DNA from: Pseudoneurospora amorphoporcata
Taxonomy: Eukaryota > Ascomycota > Sordariomycetes > Sordariales > Sordariaceae
Reading direction: 5' to 3'
Assembly: GCA_033297205.1 (NCBI GenBank)
Contig: MU859393.1
Span: 1-22,825 of the forward strand
DNA: 22,825 bases
In this document: positions 10,124-20,156 of the stretch, piece by piece
Layout: each line of letters starts with the position of its first letter
How positions within the stretch are numbered: the stretch's first letter is position 1
Notes under the pieces: model-generated
The model's database searches: none
What the model saw: the letters and a program-made list of their open reading frames with translations, nothing else
Told to the model about the DNA's origin: nothing
Program-made: the position numbers and the translations under genes

Positions 10124-12048
10124 CGGGATCGCAACTCCCGGGGCAAGCTGCTCCAGTCAGCAAAGACGAGCACCATAACAACAACCACCGCCATTCCTCT
10201 ACCCCGGAAGAAGCAGAACGACTTGCCCTACAGCGACAAAAATCGATAGAACAAGCCATCGACGAAGGTCACGACGCCGACATCCCGTCCGACATCGGCT
10301 ACGTGTTAGACGATCAAGGCGAGAAGCGACGGAAAGAGGCCATCCGGCGCAACTCTCTCGCTCGAGCACGGAGTCATGCCAGCCATACCAGCCATCATCA
10401 CCAGCATGACCATGATCATGACATAGAAAAGGAAGCAGCCGGCAAGTCTACTTCCTCCAGCGATTCACATGGTGGTTCCCCACAAGACGATGCTGGCGCC
10501 ACCACATCCGAAGAGGACGAGGCGAACATAGTGTGGTGGTCAGAAAACGACCCCGAAAACCCCTACAACTGGCCCCGCTGGCAAAAGGTTCTCAACGTAG
10601 GTCTCATCGGCGCGCAAACCTTCATCGCGCCGCTAGCCTCCTCCATCTTCGCTCCGGGTGTCCCCTCCGTGATGAAAGAATTCCACAACTCCTCGCCCGA
10701 ACTGGCTTCCTTCGTGGTATCGGTGTACATCCTCGGTTTCGCCGCGGGACCTCTGGTGATTGCGCCCCTGAGCGAGATCTATGGACGGCTGATAGTCTAT
10801 CACGTGTGTAACGTGTGTTTTATCGCTCTTCTGATTGCGTGTGCCGAGGCGCCGAATTTTAACGCGCTTATTGCTTTTCGTTTCTTGTCGGGCATCTTTG
10901 GATCTTGTGCCGTCACTAACGGCGGCGGGACGATTTCCGATATGATCACGCAGGAGAAGCGGGCAACGGCCATGGCGCTCATGACCATGGGCGTGCTTTT
11001 GGGACCCATTATTGCCCCCATCATAGGCGGTGTCGTCAGCGACTCGCACCTGGGCTGGCGCTGGGTGTTTTGGATCCTGACGATCCTGGCGGGCGTGGTG
11101 GCGCTGTGCATGCTCGTTTTCGGAAGGGAGTCGTACGCTCCTATTTTGCTGCAGAGGAGGGTCAACAGGCTGAGGAAGGAGACGGGTAATGAGTTGCTGA
11201 GGAGTAAGCTGGATATCGGACTGAGCCCGAGGGATTACTTCAAACGCAGCATTGTGAGGCCGCTGAAGATGCTCGTGTTGAGCCCGATTTGCATCGTCTT
11301 TGCCATCTATATCGCCATCGTGTATGGCTACATGTACCTCATGTTTACCACAATCTCGAGGGTGTTTACTAACCCGGAGACCTATAACTTTGGTATGTGG
11401 CAGGCGCACCTCCCTCCTGCTTTGCAAAGTGCTAATAACGAGGGTATAAAACAGGCACCAAGATCGTCGGCCTGGTTTTCGTCGGCATGGGTGTCGGTTC
11501 CCTCATTGGCCTCGTTTTCTTCAGCGTCGTTAGCAACCGCATCATGAAGGCCAAAGCCGGCCCGGACGGCAAGGGGCAATGCACTCCCGAGGATCGGCTT
11601 AGGGTTCTCCCCATCGGTGCTATTTTGCTGCCCGCCGGTTTCTTCATCTATGGCTGGACGGCCGAGTACCATGTCCATTGGATTGTGCCCATTATGAGCC
11701 ACGCTCTGATCGGGTTCGGCAGCAACGTTATTTTCATGGCTATCAGCATGGTAAGTACTCTTCGCTTGCTTGTCGGAGGTAATCATGGACGAAACTGACG
11801 AATCGTGATAGGCCTTGATTGACACCTTCACCATCTACGCCGCATCTGCCCTGGCCGCCAACACGGTAGCGAGAAGTGTCTTTGGAGCTGTCCTTCCCAT
11901 CTTCGGCTTACGAATGTACGACACGCTGGGGCTGGGATGGGGAAACAGTCTGTTGGCGTTCATCGCTGTGGCCTTGATCCCGGTGCCGTTTTTGTTGATC
12001 CGATATGGTGAATTGCTGCGGACGAGGTATGAGATTAAGAACCTCTAG
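10120..12048 (+). CDS. Major facilitator superfamily transporter, DHA1 (drug:H+ antiporter-1) type
   Basis: Three exons: 10120-11392, 11455-11750 and 11812-12048. Introns of 62 nt (GTATGT...ACAG) and 61 nt (GTAAGT, branch CTGAC, ATAG). The product has 601 residues. The first 137 residues are hydrophilic and cytosolic, with His-rich runs (HHNNNHRH near 18-25; SHHHQHDHDHD at 91-101). Then come DPENPYNWPRWQK (144-156), the entry motif of fungal DHA1 carriers; motif A-like PLSEIYGR (216-223); antiporter motif C, GVLLGPIIAPIIGG (291-304); LGWRWVFWI (311-319); and further membrane helices to the C-terminus. It probably sits in the plasma membrane and exports small molecules or polyamines by proton exchange; the substrate cannot be read. 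The start is the first ATG in this frame, but leader ORFs precede it. Confidence 0.92.
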
Positions 12049-13009
12049 GCGGAGTAGTTGAGCATATCGTTAATGCTGGTTTGTCGTGATTGTGAGTGAG
12101 AGTTTGGGATATATGGTTTGGCGGATGTTTCAGTGATGATGTTTATTACCATTGTAGACCTGTATGTGCATGACGAAAAAGGTCTCAACACAGAAATGGA
12201 TCTCTCAAATACCAAATTGACTTCCCCGATGTGATCCATCAACAAGGGCAGTGACCCGTGGTGCAGATGCCCTGAACCCAGAATCGTGGATCGCACAGGC
12301 GTGGCTGGCGGGGCAACCCCCTTGTTTGCTGGCTGACTGGCTGGCTGGACTTGTCAACAGCCCCAGAGCTGCATCCCTGCGAACAGCCTCGGCTAACACC
12401 CGGAACAAGGGTCGGGAAACCACGGGATCACGCCCTGAACTTGGAGCCCTACAGCAACAGCTTGCGGAGACAACGAACACGCGCAAACTCTGGGCCACGA
12501 AAACGGGTGCGAGACCCCTTGGAAAGGTCCCTGGAAATCAAAGTGCGGTTGTTCCTGATTTAGAAACCCTATCGGAAGACACACAAAAAAAGAAATAAGG
12601 TATGCATCCCGCGGCCATCAGAACCGCTTCCCGAACGCCCATCTTCAAAGATCCACCCCCTTCCCTACCCAGCCTAGCTACTTAGCACCCACTGCCGGGT
12701 AAGAGGAGGCCGATCAGTACCCTGAGCCGGCAAAACTGGCCAGACTCAAAAGGACCTTCTCTGCTTCCTCTCTTCGACAAATATAACGACTGGCCATTCT
12801 GTCCAAAAGATGTATATACGTGTGGTGGAAACCGACAATCCTCCTGTCATGGCGCCACACTCCCCTCCTCCAGCTCGAGTAAAAGCCGATTCCTAATCGG
12901 CTCGCCTTCTTCGGCAAGGACACTTGATTCGATCCACACTCCTCGGCTGTAAAGGACGTTGTCGACCAAAACGCACCCAAGTTTCGCAGTGTTCTGTCCC
13001 ATACGCCAT
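12049..13009. other. Convergent 3' intergenic region
   Basis: About 960 nt between the 3' ends of the transporter (plus) and the DUF1748 gene (minus). No gene is supported. It holds a short TGGC/TGAC quasi-repeat (about 12322-12350). Frames at 12251-12598 (plus) and 12714-13073 (minus) have no recognisable content; the minus-strand ones lie partly in the probable 3' UTR of the DUF1748 gene. Confidence 0.55.
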
Positions 13010-13719
13010 TTATCGGGTCCTGTCGAACCAGCCGCTCGATCCAGCAATGGCAACGGACTGGTCCATCACCCATTCGCCGACGCCGAGATACTTGTCAACC
13101 CACTTTCCAACTTCCTTGTTCTCGCCAGCGACCTTGTCAGTTTTGAAGCTGTGATCACCAAATGTCAGTCTTTCGCTCGAAAATGCCACCGGCAGGCATG
13201 AATGGGTCGGCGGGTTCGGGTTCGAAATAGGGAGCGAGGCATGGGAGGGGCGGTGTCCGCAGGGTAGGGAGCGCATCGGAGCAACTCACGTCAGACCGGT
13301 CGAGCGCTTCATTCCAGCGAGGAATGCCGAAACTGTTAAACACAACCCACATCGAGTCAGTGGAAACCCGAAAACAGGCCACGAGAACCGACCGCGATCG
13401 ATCGTTCTTTCTGGAACTGGAACTTACGCAGGACAGCGTCAAAGGCATAGTGGCTCAAACGTCCGAGCTTCGACCATAAGCCTAGTGTCAGCAAATCGAG
13501 GAGCTGGGAGAAGAGATTCTTAGAACTCCGTTGAACAGCAAGCGACGAAGCGGCAGCAGCAGCAGCAGCAGCGGCAGGCGAGTTCGAGGGCAAGACGATG
13601 GAGATTAATGACGAGATCGGGAAATCCGGAGAAGGGGCCGGGGATCTCTGTACATTCGGACGGAGGATGTAGAACAACAACGCTAACGACGCAAGAAACT
13701 TCGGGGTACCCACCACCAT
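13010..13719 (-). CDS. DUF1748 family small protein, probably mitochondrial
   Basis: Reconstructed by splicing. Exons: 13719-13710 (10 nt), 13481-13428, 13332-13290 and 13148-13010 (TAA at 13012-13010). Introns of 228, 95 and 141 nt: donors GTACCC, GTAAGT and GTGAGT; acceptors CACTAG, AACAG and CACAG; CTGAC branch sites in all three. The 81-residue product contains LSHYAFDAVLLSAFLAGMKRSTG (12-34), including a short hydrophobic segment, and a C-terminal KYLGVGEWVMDQSVAIAG (55-72) ending SSGWFDRTR. This length and pattern match the short fungal DUF1748 family. From memory, the yeast member (YPR010C-A, Min8) is a small mitochondrial protein linked to cytochrome c oxidase assembly; role here is by analogy. 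The first donor (GTACCC) is the weakest junction. Intron 1 is open and divisible by three, so its retention would give an N-terminally extended form. Confidence 0.87.
13550..13573. repeat. (GCA)n triplet run inside DUF1748 intron 1
   Basis: A run of CAG/GCA triplets on the plus strand. Read on the minus strand with the intron retained, it would encode about nine Ala. It lies inside the first intron of the DUF1748 gene, which has no in-frame stop. Confidence 0.75.
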
Positions 13720-14799
13720 CTTGAGGAGTGGTCTTGTTGGATGCGACAAAAAAAGAGTTATCGAGAAGAGGAGGAAACGCGATGCGATGCGATATGCGAT
13801 GCGACAAATCGATTTCGGGATTGGCGCCGTCGGGTGGTCGATGTCGATGGTGGTGGTGATGATGATATTCCCGGGGGGGCGGAGCGGTGTTGCAGGTCAG
13901 GAAGGTGTTTCAACGGGGGAGGATTCGAGTGCCTGCACCACCAAGGCGTCGGGTGAGCGGTGGGCAACGTATAACGGGGCGATCACAGGGGGGCGGGAAA
14001 GCGGCCTAGAGGTACCTCTGGCGCCGGGACACAGCGGATAAGGATCGTGCGGAGCGGCGGGGGGCTGGAAGGCTGGAAAGAGAACTGAAGAAGAACACGG
14101 GCCAGGGATTGTCAGGAGACATGGAACCGGGGAGTTCAGGCTCGAGATGATCTTGGCATTGTCACGTGTGGAAGCTCGTGATTTCTCTGGGCGGTCTTTG
14201 AGTGGGTCCATTGTCGGTGGAGCCAACGGAGCGATGATCGGTTTAATGGTCTGTGCCCATGCCAGTCCGGCCAAATTTAGGGTTGGGTTGACGATTGCCT
14301 TTTGGGCCGGAGCGGGGCATGGTCAGCGACCTTGAGTGGGGGCGAGGGGCAGAGAGCAGGCATGAGCTGCGCGGCACTGACCGGCCAGTGGCGGCTTGGG
14401 TGCTGTTTTGGTGGGCTTTGGTGGGATGACAAGGTTGCACCTTCCAGAGCTCCCAATGCTGCCTCCGCGAAGACGCCGACACGGGGGCCGGGCGTCAAGA
14501 GCGGATGCGAAGAGGGATCCAACCTTCCGTCGACGTTTCGAGGGCGCGCACTGCCGCTTTCGCCATAGGGAAGGAGTCAACGAGAGATACCAAAATGAGC
14601 CAAACAAGGGGAAGGAAGGGAACCAGTGGTGCAGGCGCGGTGTGCTAGTGGTGCAGGCGTTTCTCTTATCAGTTTTTATCGCGCAACAGGAGCCCGTCAA
14701 AGATTGGTTCGAGCCTGGGCGAAACGAGAAAGCAGAAGGAAAAGAAAAAAAAAAGACCCAGGTTCATTTCCCTTCCAGTCTTGGTGTTCAGTTCATGCT

Positions 14800-14875
14800 T
14801 TCTGATTTCTGTCCTTCTCTCTTCCTCTCCCTCTCCCCAAACTTTTTTCTCAACATTTCCCCGTCCTTCTTCATC
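14800..14875 (+). promoter_or_regulatory. Pyrimidine-rich promoter tract of the pyruvate kinase gene
   Basis: Runs of CTTCTCTCTTCCTCTCCC-type sequence about 600 nt upstream of the ATG. CT-rich stretches close to transcription starts are common in highly expressed glycolytic genes of filamentous fungi. The position makes sense if the leader contains the intron proposed at 14943-15350. Assignment is by composition only. Confidence 0.4.
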
Positions 14876-14942
14876 CCCAAGCTTGAGCTCCAGATTTCGT
14901 CTCGAGATCTGAACAACTGAATTATCAGCTTCGGTGTCCCAG

Positions 14943-15350
14943 GTACGTTTGACAGAAATGACGGCTGTTCCCCAATTGCTTCTATTCCCCCTAGATTGAA
15001 AGAAGTGGAAGTGCCACAAACACCATGATGGGGGAGGCGGATAATTCGGATTCGGATCTCCTTCGTACGGGCTCCATGTTGTGTCATCATTTTGCTCCCC
15101 TTCTCCAAAGTCTGGGCTCCAGCTGCGAGACGTGGGGTAAATTGAGCTGGACAGAACAGCGCCCCCCAACTTTGGGAACAAACCGATAAAAAGATCCAAC
15201 AAAATTTCCTCCCTCCAACACCTCTTCACCATTCTCCCTCGCTTCTGCACCAGCACTGCGCACCCTTTGTCCTGCAATTGTTAGTTTTGCGCATTGCGCT
15301 TGTCTAGGTTGAAAGCTTATTTACTGACGCTAAAGCTGTCGATCCTGCAG
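14943..15350 (+). other. Candidate 5' UTR intron of pyruvate kinase
   Basis: Donor GTACGT at 14943, branch-like TTACTGACGC at about 15321-15330 and acceptor CCTGCAG ending at 15350 would define a 408-nt leader intron upstream of the ATG at 15448. The junction strings are good. There is no coding constraint to confirm it, and an alternative acceptor (TGTCTAG, ending at 15307) exists. Confidence 0.35.
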
Positions 15351-15447
15351 ATTTCCCTATACATACCCCAAAGCTCGCGTCAACCCCGCGCGCTTCTCCA
15401 ATCTACACACCGACATCATCTCTCAACACCACACAAACACCTTCACA

Positions 15448-17321
15448 ATGGCCGCTACTGCGCTTGACCACCTCAACCTTGGAGGCAAGATTGAGTGGCT
15501 CTCTCAGCTCAACACTGAGTTCCAGCCTGCTCGCGAGTTCCGCCGCACTTCCATCATCTGCACCATTGGCCCCAAGACCAACTCGGTCGAGGCCATCAAC
15601 AAGCTCCGCGACAGTGGTCTCAACGTCGTTCGCATGAACTTCTCCCACGGCAGCTACGAGTATCACCGTACGTATCCTTCCTCCCTGACTTCTGGCGGCA
15701 CCTTTTGAAAACCCGCCGATGGTGTAAGGACCGCCAAGCTTCTATACGCCTTAGCTTTCTGAGACCATTGGTGCCTCATTTTGCACAAGTCCTGCTGCAC
15801 AGCTTACCTGCTAACATTGAGCCAACTATAGAGTCCGTCATTGACAATACTCGCGAGGCCGAGAAGGTCCAGTCTGGCCGTCCTATTGCCATTGCCCTTG
15901 ACACCAAGGGCCCTGAGATCCGTACCGGCAACACCCCGAACGATGAAGATCTTCCCATCTCCGCCGGTACCATTCTCAACATCACCACCGATGAGCAGTA
16001 CAAGACTGCGTGCTCTACTGAGAACATGTAAGTCCAAATGGATTTGCTTTTGGGCATGTGCCTGTGGGGCCGATCACCGCTGACATCATTGCAGGTACGT
16101 CGACTATGTGAACATCACCAAGGTCATTGCTCCCGGCCGTATCATCTACGTCGACGATGGTGTCCTCGCTTTCGAGGTTCTCGAGGTTGTCGATGACAAG
16201 ACTATCAAGGTCAAGGCCCGCAACAACGGCTTCATCTCCTCCCGCAAGGGTGTCAACCTTCCCAACACCGATGTCGATCTCCCTGCTCTTTCCGAGAAGG
16301 ATAAGGCCGATCTCAGGTTCGGTGTCAAGAACAACGTCGACATTGTCTTTGCTTGTGAGTTCAACCGGGGAAAATCTGCGATATTTGGGATGATTGCTAA
16401 CATCTGATAATAGCCTTTATCCGTCGCGGTCAGGACATCAAGGACATTCGTGAGGTCCTCGGCGCTGAGGGCAAGCACATCCAGATCATCGCCAAGATCG
16501 AGAACAGGCAGGGTCTCAACAACTTCGCTGAGATTCTCGCCGAGACCGACGGTGTCATGGTTGCCCGTGGTGACTTGGGTATCGAGATTCCCGCCGCCGA
16601 AGTTTTCGCTGCTCAGAAGAAGATCATTGCCATGTGCAACATTGCCGGCAAGCCCGTCATCTGCGCTACCCAGATGCTCGAGTCCATGATCAAGAACCCC
16701 AGACCCACCCGCGCTGAGATCAGCGATGTTGGTAACGCTGTTACCGATGGTGCTGACTGCGTCATGCTTTCTGGTGAGACCGCAAAGGGTGCTTATCCCA
16801 ACGAGGCCGTCCGTGAGATGAGCGAGGCCGTCCTCAAGGCCGAGAACACCATCCCCTACGTCAGCCACTTCGAGGAGCTTTGCAGCTTGGCCAAGCGCCC
16901 CGTCTCCGTTGTCGAGTCTTGCGCCATGGCCGCTGTCCGCGCCTCCCTCGACCTTAACGCCGCTGCCATCCTTGTTCTTTCCACATCCGGCGAGTCCGCT
17001 CGTCTCATCTCCAAGTACCGCCCTGTAGCTCCCATTATCATGATCACCAGGAACGATTCCTCTTCGAGGTTCGCCCATCTTTACCGTGGTGTCTATCCCT
17101 TCCTTTTCCCCGAGTCCAAGCCCGACTTTACCAAGGTCAACTGGCAGGAGGATGTTGATCGTCGCATCAAGTGGGGTCTCAGCCACGCCATTGCCCTCAA
17201 CATTCTCAACAAGGGCGAGACCGTTGTCGTTGTTCAGGGCTGGAAGGGTGGTATGGGTAACACCAACACGTTCCGTATCGTTAAGGCCGATCTCAACCAC
17301 CTCGGTCTTGGCCAGCTTTAA
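15448..17321 (+). CDS. pki1: Pyruvate kinase
   Basis: Four exons: 15448-15667, 15832-16027, 16095-16354 and 16414-17321. Introns of 164, 67 and 59 nt: donors GTACGT, GTAAGT and GTGAGT; acceptors ATAG, GCAG and ATAG; CTAAC branch in the first and third. The product has 527 residues, the usual fungal length. It catalyses phosphoenolpyruvate + ADP to pyruvate + ATP, the last step of glycolysis, in the cytosol. Visible signatures: MNFSHGSYEYH (63-73) with substrate/K+ ligands Arg62, Asn64 and Ser66; DTKGPEIRTG; the family active-site signature IIAKIENRQGL (250-260) with Lys253 and Glu255; VARGDLGIE (275-283); and the C-terminal effector-site region LSTSGESARLISKYRP and QGWKGGMGNTNTF. Strong C-ending codon bias in exons 2-4 indicates high expression. 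The start codon context is CACAATGGC. It is probably regulated allosterically by fructose-1,6-bisphosphate, as in other fungi. Confidence 0.98.
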
Positions 17322-17707
17322 ATGCAGGCATATGAACAGGGGAAAAGCTTGAAGGTTAGATGAGTTGGCTTAATCACTGGTTATTTTCGTGTCATGATTA
17401 TGATGGTTACAAGGCCTCGGTAAAGGTTATTGGTGTTGGGTTTTGGGGAGAAATTGCTTTTCAAGTGGACACATTTCTAGGTCCGTTCAATAGACTTCCT
17501 ATGCATGAGCAATTTCGTGTCCTTATCTCTTTTCTCAATCTTTTCATGGGTATGCGCGTTGACGTATCACAGAACTACAAGATTCACTCAAACCATTCGA
17601 ATTATCATACTAAAAGCAACTCTATTCGAAATGAACACATAACTACAGGGTCTCCGTCAGCACAAAAGAACATTGGCAACTGCCCGTCTTATCCATGCGC
17701 GACGCCT
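17322..17707. other. Convergent 3' intergenic region
   Basis: About 390 nt between the ends of the pyruvate kinase gene (plus) and the AT-hook protein gene (minus). It presumably holds both 3' UTRs. A small frame at 17360-17788 has no recognisable content and overlaps the end of the minus-strand gene. No gene is supported. Confidence 0.6.
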
Positions 17708-19060
17708 TCAAGGCCACCTCCCAACCTTCTTGGCCGAACGAGATCCAGCATAACCACTGCAAGCGTAATCGGATTCTGTATCCGATGACAAATGCTCCTC
17801 TTCCTCGTCCTCGTCCTCCTCCACATCCGACGACCCTGCCGAGCTCACACTGGCCACCATTACCGATTCGTCCACCATCTTCCCCGTCTCCCTCGAGACA
17901 TGGACCGGCTTGAACTGACACATGGTCGTCCCATTACCGCCAAACAGTCCGGCCGGTACAGGAAGCTCTAAGCGGAACAAGGTGGCATGGTAGGAAGAAA
18001 AGGCCTGCTGGATAGGCTCCTCGTATTGCAAACCGGGGACAGATTCAAGGTAGTTCCGGAACTGGTCAATAGCCAAGACGAGCGGATCAGTGGAAGGAAG
18101 GTTACTGGAGTGGAAGCGCCCAGGACGCTCGATGACGTACTCGCGCGCGTCGAGGATGAGCGCCGTGAGAGAGTGTAGGGCTAGGCAAGCTTTACGGAGA
18201 GCTTCACTGGTAAATGGTGATGAGAGGTTGTTTACGGTCGTGAGGGGTTTGTACCCGGGACCCGGAGGAGCTCCGGTGGGGAAGTAGTGCACTTGTGCAG
18301 GAGGAGAGGGAATGTAGTACACATGTTCGGGATTAGGGTGAGACATGGAGCAGAGATAGGGGGCCGTGGCTTCACGGCCTCGTGCTCGGGTCATGGGCGG
18401 AGTGGTGCGAAGGTGTCCGGTCCAATTTTTGGGCACTTTCCACTTCTGACCACCGAGGACGATGGGCTTGTCATGTCCGTCCTGTCCCTGCCCTCGGGGG
18501 GCGTCGATGTGGAACCAGGCCCCCGAGTACTTTGTGTCGGTAACTACCTGCTCCCAAAAGGGGGAAAGGTATCCAGCACCGGCCTTGTCGGTGTCATTGC
18601 CGATGAGGTTCATCTCGGCGAGGTCCGACTCGCTGGCAACGTCGTGCAGCGCATTGAAGAGGGTGGCCAGACTGCTTTCGACGACAAGGTGCAAGTGGCT
18701 ACGCGTACCAACTTGGTCTTGGTGATCGTAGCCGTAGGCATAGGGGTTCATACCGCCGCTGTTTTTGAACAGAGCTGTGATGAGCCAGTCGGCGTGCTCA
18801 GGGTCAATGGCGAGGTAGTTCTCGTGGTTGATGCCGTCAGGGTGGACGAGGTGGAACATGGAGTAGTCGTAGCTGGCGCGGGGGAGGAGGCTCTTGAGAA
18901 GTTCGTTGCAGGCGAAGGGGTGGGTTGGGGCTGGTGGTTTGCTGAAGGTGTTTTTCATGGCTTGGCTGGGGACTTGAAGGCCAGTGTCGATCGCGGTAGT
19001 CTTCTTGGGTCTTCCTGGTCCGGCTTTTCCAGTGTTGCGAGGGGCCTGTTTGGGTGGCAT
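17708..19060 (-). CDS. Unrecognised protein with AT-hook and acidic tail
   Basis: An intronless 450-codon frame from ATG 19060-19058 (context ACCATGCCACC) to TGA 17710-17708, with a TATA box about 100 nt upstream. The basic N-terminus contains GPGRPKK (14-20), the Gly-Arg-Pro core of an AT-hook that binds the minor groove of AT-rich DNA. A long globular-looking region follows (about 45-400), with HLVHPDGINHENYLAIDPEHADWL (66-89), Trp-containing stretches (AWFHIDAPRG, WKVPKNWTG) and hydrophobic helices such as ACLALHSLTALILDAREYV. Near the C-terminus is an acidic run (412-422, Asp/Glu) within a Ser-rich stretch, then a short basic end (AKKVGRWP). No catalytic motif is recognised. The hook plus acidic tail suggest a nuclear chromatin-associated role, but one AT-hook is weak evidence. 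Confidence 0.8.
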   Translation of the reverse strand: MPPKQAPRNTGKAGPGRPKKTTAIDTGLQVPSQAMKNTFSKPPAPTHPFACNELLKSLLPRASYDYSMFHLVHPDGINHENYLAIDPEHADWLITALFKNSGGMNPYAYGYDHQDQVGTRSHLHLVVESSLATLFNALHDVASESDLAEMNLIGNDTDKAGAGYLSPFWEQVVTDTKYSGAWFHIDAPRGQGQDGHDKPIVLGGQKWKVPKNWTGHLRTTPPMTRARGREATAPYLCSMSHPNPEHVYYIPSPPAQVHYFPTGAPPGPGYKPLTTVNNLSSPFTSEALRKACLALHSLTALILDAREYVIERPGRFHSSNLPSTDPLVLAIDQFRNYLESVPGLQYEEPIQQAFSSYHATLFRLELPVPAGLFGGNGTTMCQFKPVHVSRETGKMVDESVMVASVSSAGSSDVEEDEDEEEEHLSSDTESDYACSGYAGSRSAKKVGRWP

Positions 19061-19158
19061 GGTTGGTGGAATTGAGTTGATGACTTTGGGCTGCTAAGTC
19101 TTGGAGGGCTGTGTATGCTTTCTTGGTGTTAATACAGGTCTAAGGAGGGAAAAACGAG

Positions 19159-19166
19159 CTTATATA
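19159..19166 (-). promoter_or_regulatory. TATA box of the AT-hook protein gene
   Basis: TATATAAG reads on the minus strand about 100 nt upstream of the ATG at 19060, a normal TATA-to-start distance for a fungal gene with a short leader. It is the best core-promoter match in the window. Confidence 0.5.
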
Positions 19167-19983
19167 GAGTTCCATGATGGCAGTGAGGCTGTATACCATC
19201 ATCATAAGAGTCGAGACACATCAACAGCATAAACAATGCACTTGTGATAGGTAACACATCAGGATCGTCAACATGCTAGATAGGCTTTGAACCATCTTAT
19301 TGTCATTCAATATTGCCTTTGATAGAGTTATGGATGTGTTTTCGATGGGAGTTGTTCTCGGCCAAAGAAGCTGTGCCTAACTGAAGCCATAGTCGCGCTG
19401 AGAAGCTTTGAGATGAGACTTGCTTGGTGTTTTCCGACCAGCCTACTGAGCTGTTTAGCGGACAGAGATGAGTGGATAGAGATGGAAACCCGGGCGCTGT
19501 ATTGGCACAAAGAGACAATGGCAGTTCTTGATCAACTTGTACTTGATCACACTATGATATTCTTCTTCTTTTTTACAGATCGAATCGGTCTGAGATCCGG
19601 TGAGATTAAATGTCTTGACGAATGGAAGCATTCTGAGCCGAACGGAGCTTGTTCATTAACAACGAGAGGAAGTGCGTTGAAGATGAAGCTTCCGAAGAGA
19701 GCACAGAGAAGTGGATCCACTGGTAAGCTCAAATGGAGCCAAACAATGGCGTCACTGCTAGCTTTCGCTTAATTGGGCCAATACGTACCTCTACCTTAGG
19801 TGGGGCACATGCCACCTGCTCTTGCTGTACAGACAGCTCCCGAAGTGTGGCCTGTGTGGGTGTGTGCAGTGACTACCTAGGTCTAACTGACAAACTTCCC
19901 TCGTGGTGCCTGGCACTTGAACTGAACTGTCATCTGTTTATCAGGCACTGCATCATCAGATTAAAGAAGTATCCAATCATCCC

Positions 19984-20016
19984 CGCCATCATCATCATCA
20001 TCATCATCGTTATCAT
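19984..20016. repeat. (ATC)n microsatellite
   Basis: About ten ATC/ATT-type triplets with few interruptions in the upstream region of the Atg28-like gene. Noncoding here; likely polymorphic. Confidence 0.85.
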
Positions 20017-20156
20017 CAGTTCTATCCTCCAGGCTTGTACTGATCTGTCATCTTGCAACTTCTTACTGGGCTCTGTTGCTCGTACTTGAACCATTCGCAC
20101 TGCTGGATTCGACCGTCCTACCGACTTTGTTGCTTTTTGCTATATTCGTTTTGCGT

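Larger units (their letters stand above)
13720..15447. other. Divergent promoter region between the DUF1748 and pyruvate kinase genes
   Basis: About 1.7 kb separating two divergent genes. The left part, next to the DUF1748 start, has a GCGAT/GATGC quasi-tandem run (13779-13804). The right part has pyrimidine-rich tracts (about 14800-14880) typical of strongly expressed fungal genes. Frames at 13897-14274, 14302-14568, 14323-14700 and 14396-14920 overlap on both strands without domains or splice logic, and I do not call a gene. Confidence 0.55.
19061..20156. other. Divergent intergenic region between the AT-hook and Atg28-like genes
   Basis: This is the shared upstream region of two divergent genes. 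The left end has the TATA box of the minus-strand gene; an (ATC)n run lies at about 19984-20016. Frames at 19413-19772 and 19733-20089 have no domain features. I see no further gene. Confidence 0.55.

Noticed and set aside
10633..11427. 264-codon minus-strand frame opposite the transporter
   Set aside because: Antisense shadow; His/Arg-rich with no domain, while the plus strand encodes clear MFS motifs.
12714..13073. Minus-strand frames that look partly coding just after the DUF1748 stop
   Set aside because: They overlap the last exon in other frames and continue into the probable 3' UTR; no splice path from the conserved gene into them is needed or supported.
14640..14726. Possible tRNA around a GGTTCGAGCC B-box-like string near 14705
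   Set aside because: An A-box-like GCTAGTGGT lies upstream, but no acceptor, anticodon or T-stem pairing can be drawn.
16146..17300. 384-codon open frame on the minus strand opposite the pyruvate kinase exons
   Set aside because: It is the shadow of a strongly biased, C-ending coding sequence; it crosses the real intron at 16355-16413 and has a repetitive Gly/Asp/Leu/Val composition with no domain.
18287..19075. 262-codon plus-strand frame opposite the AT-hook gene
   Set aside because: Gly/Val-rich shadow; the minus-strand frame is longer, has a TATA box, a good start context and an AT-hook.
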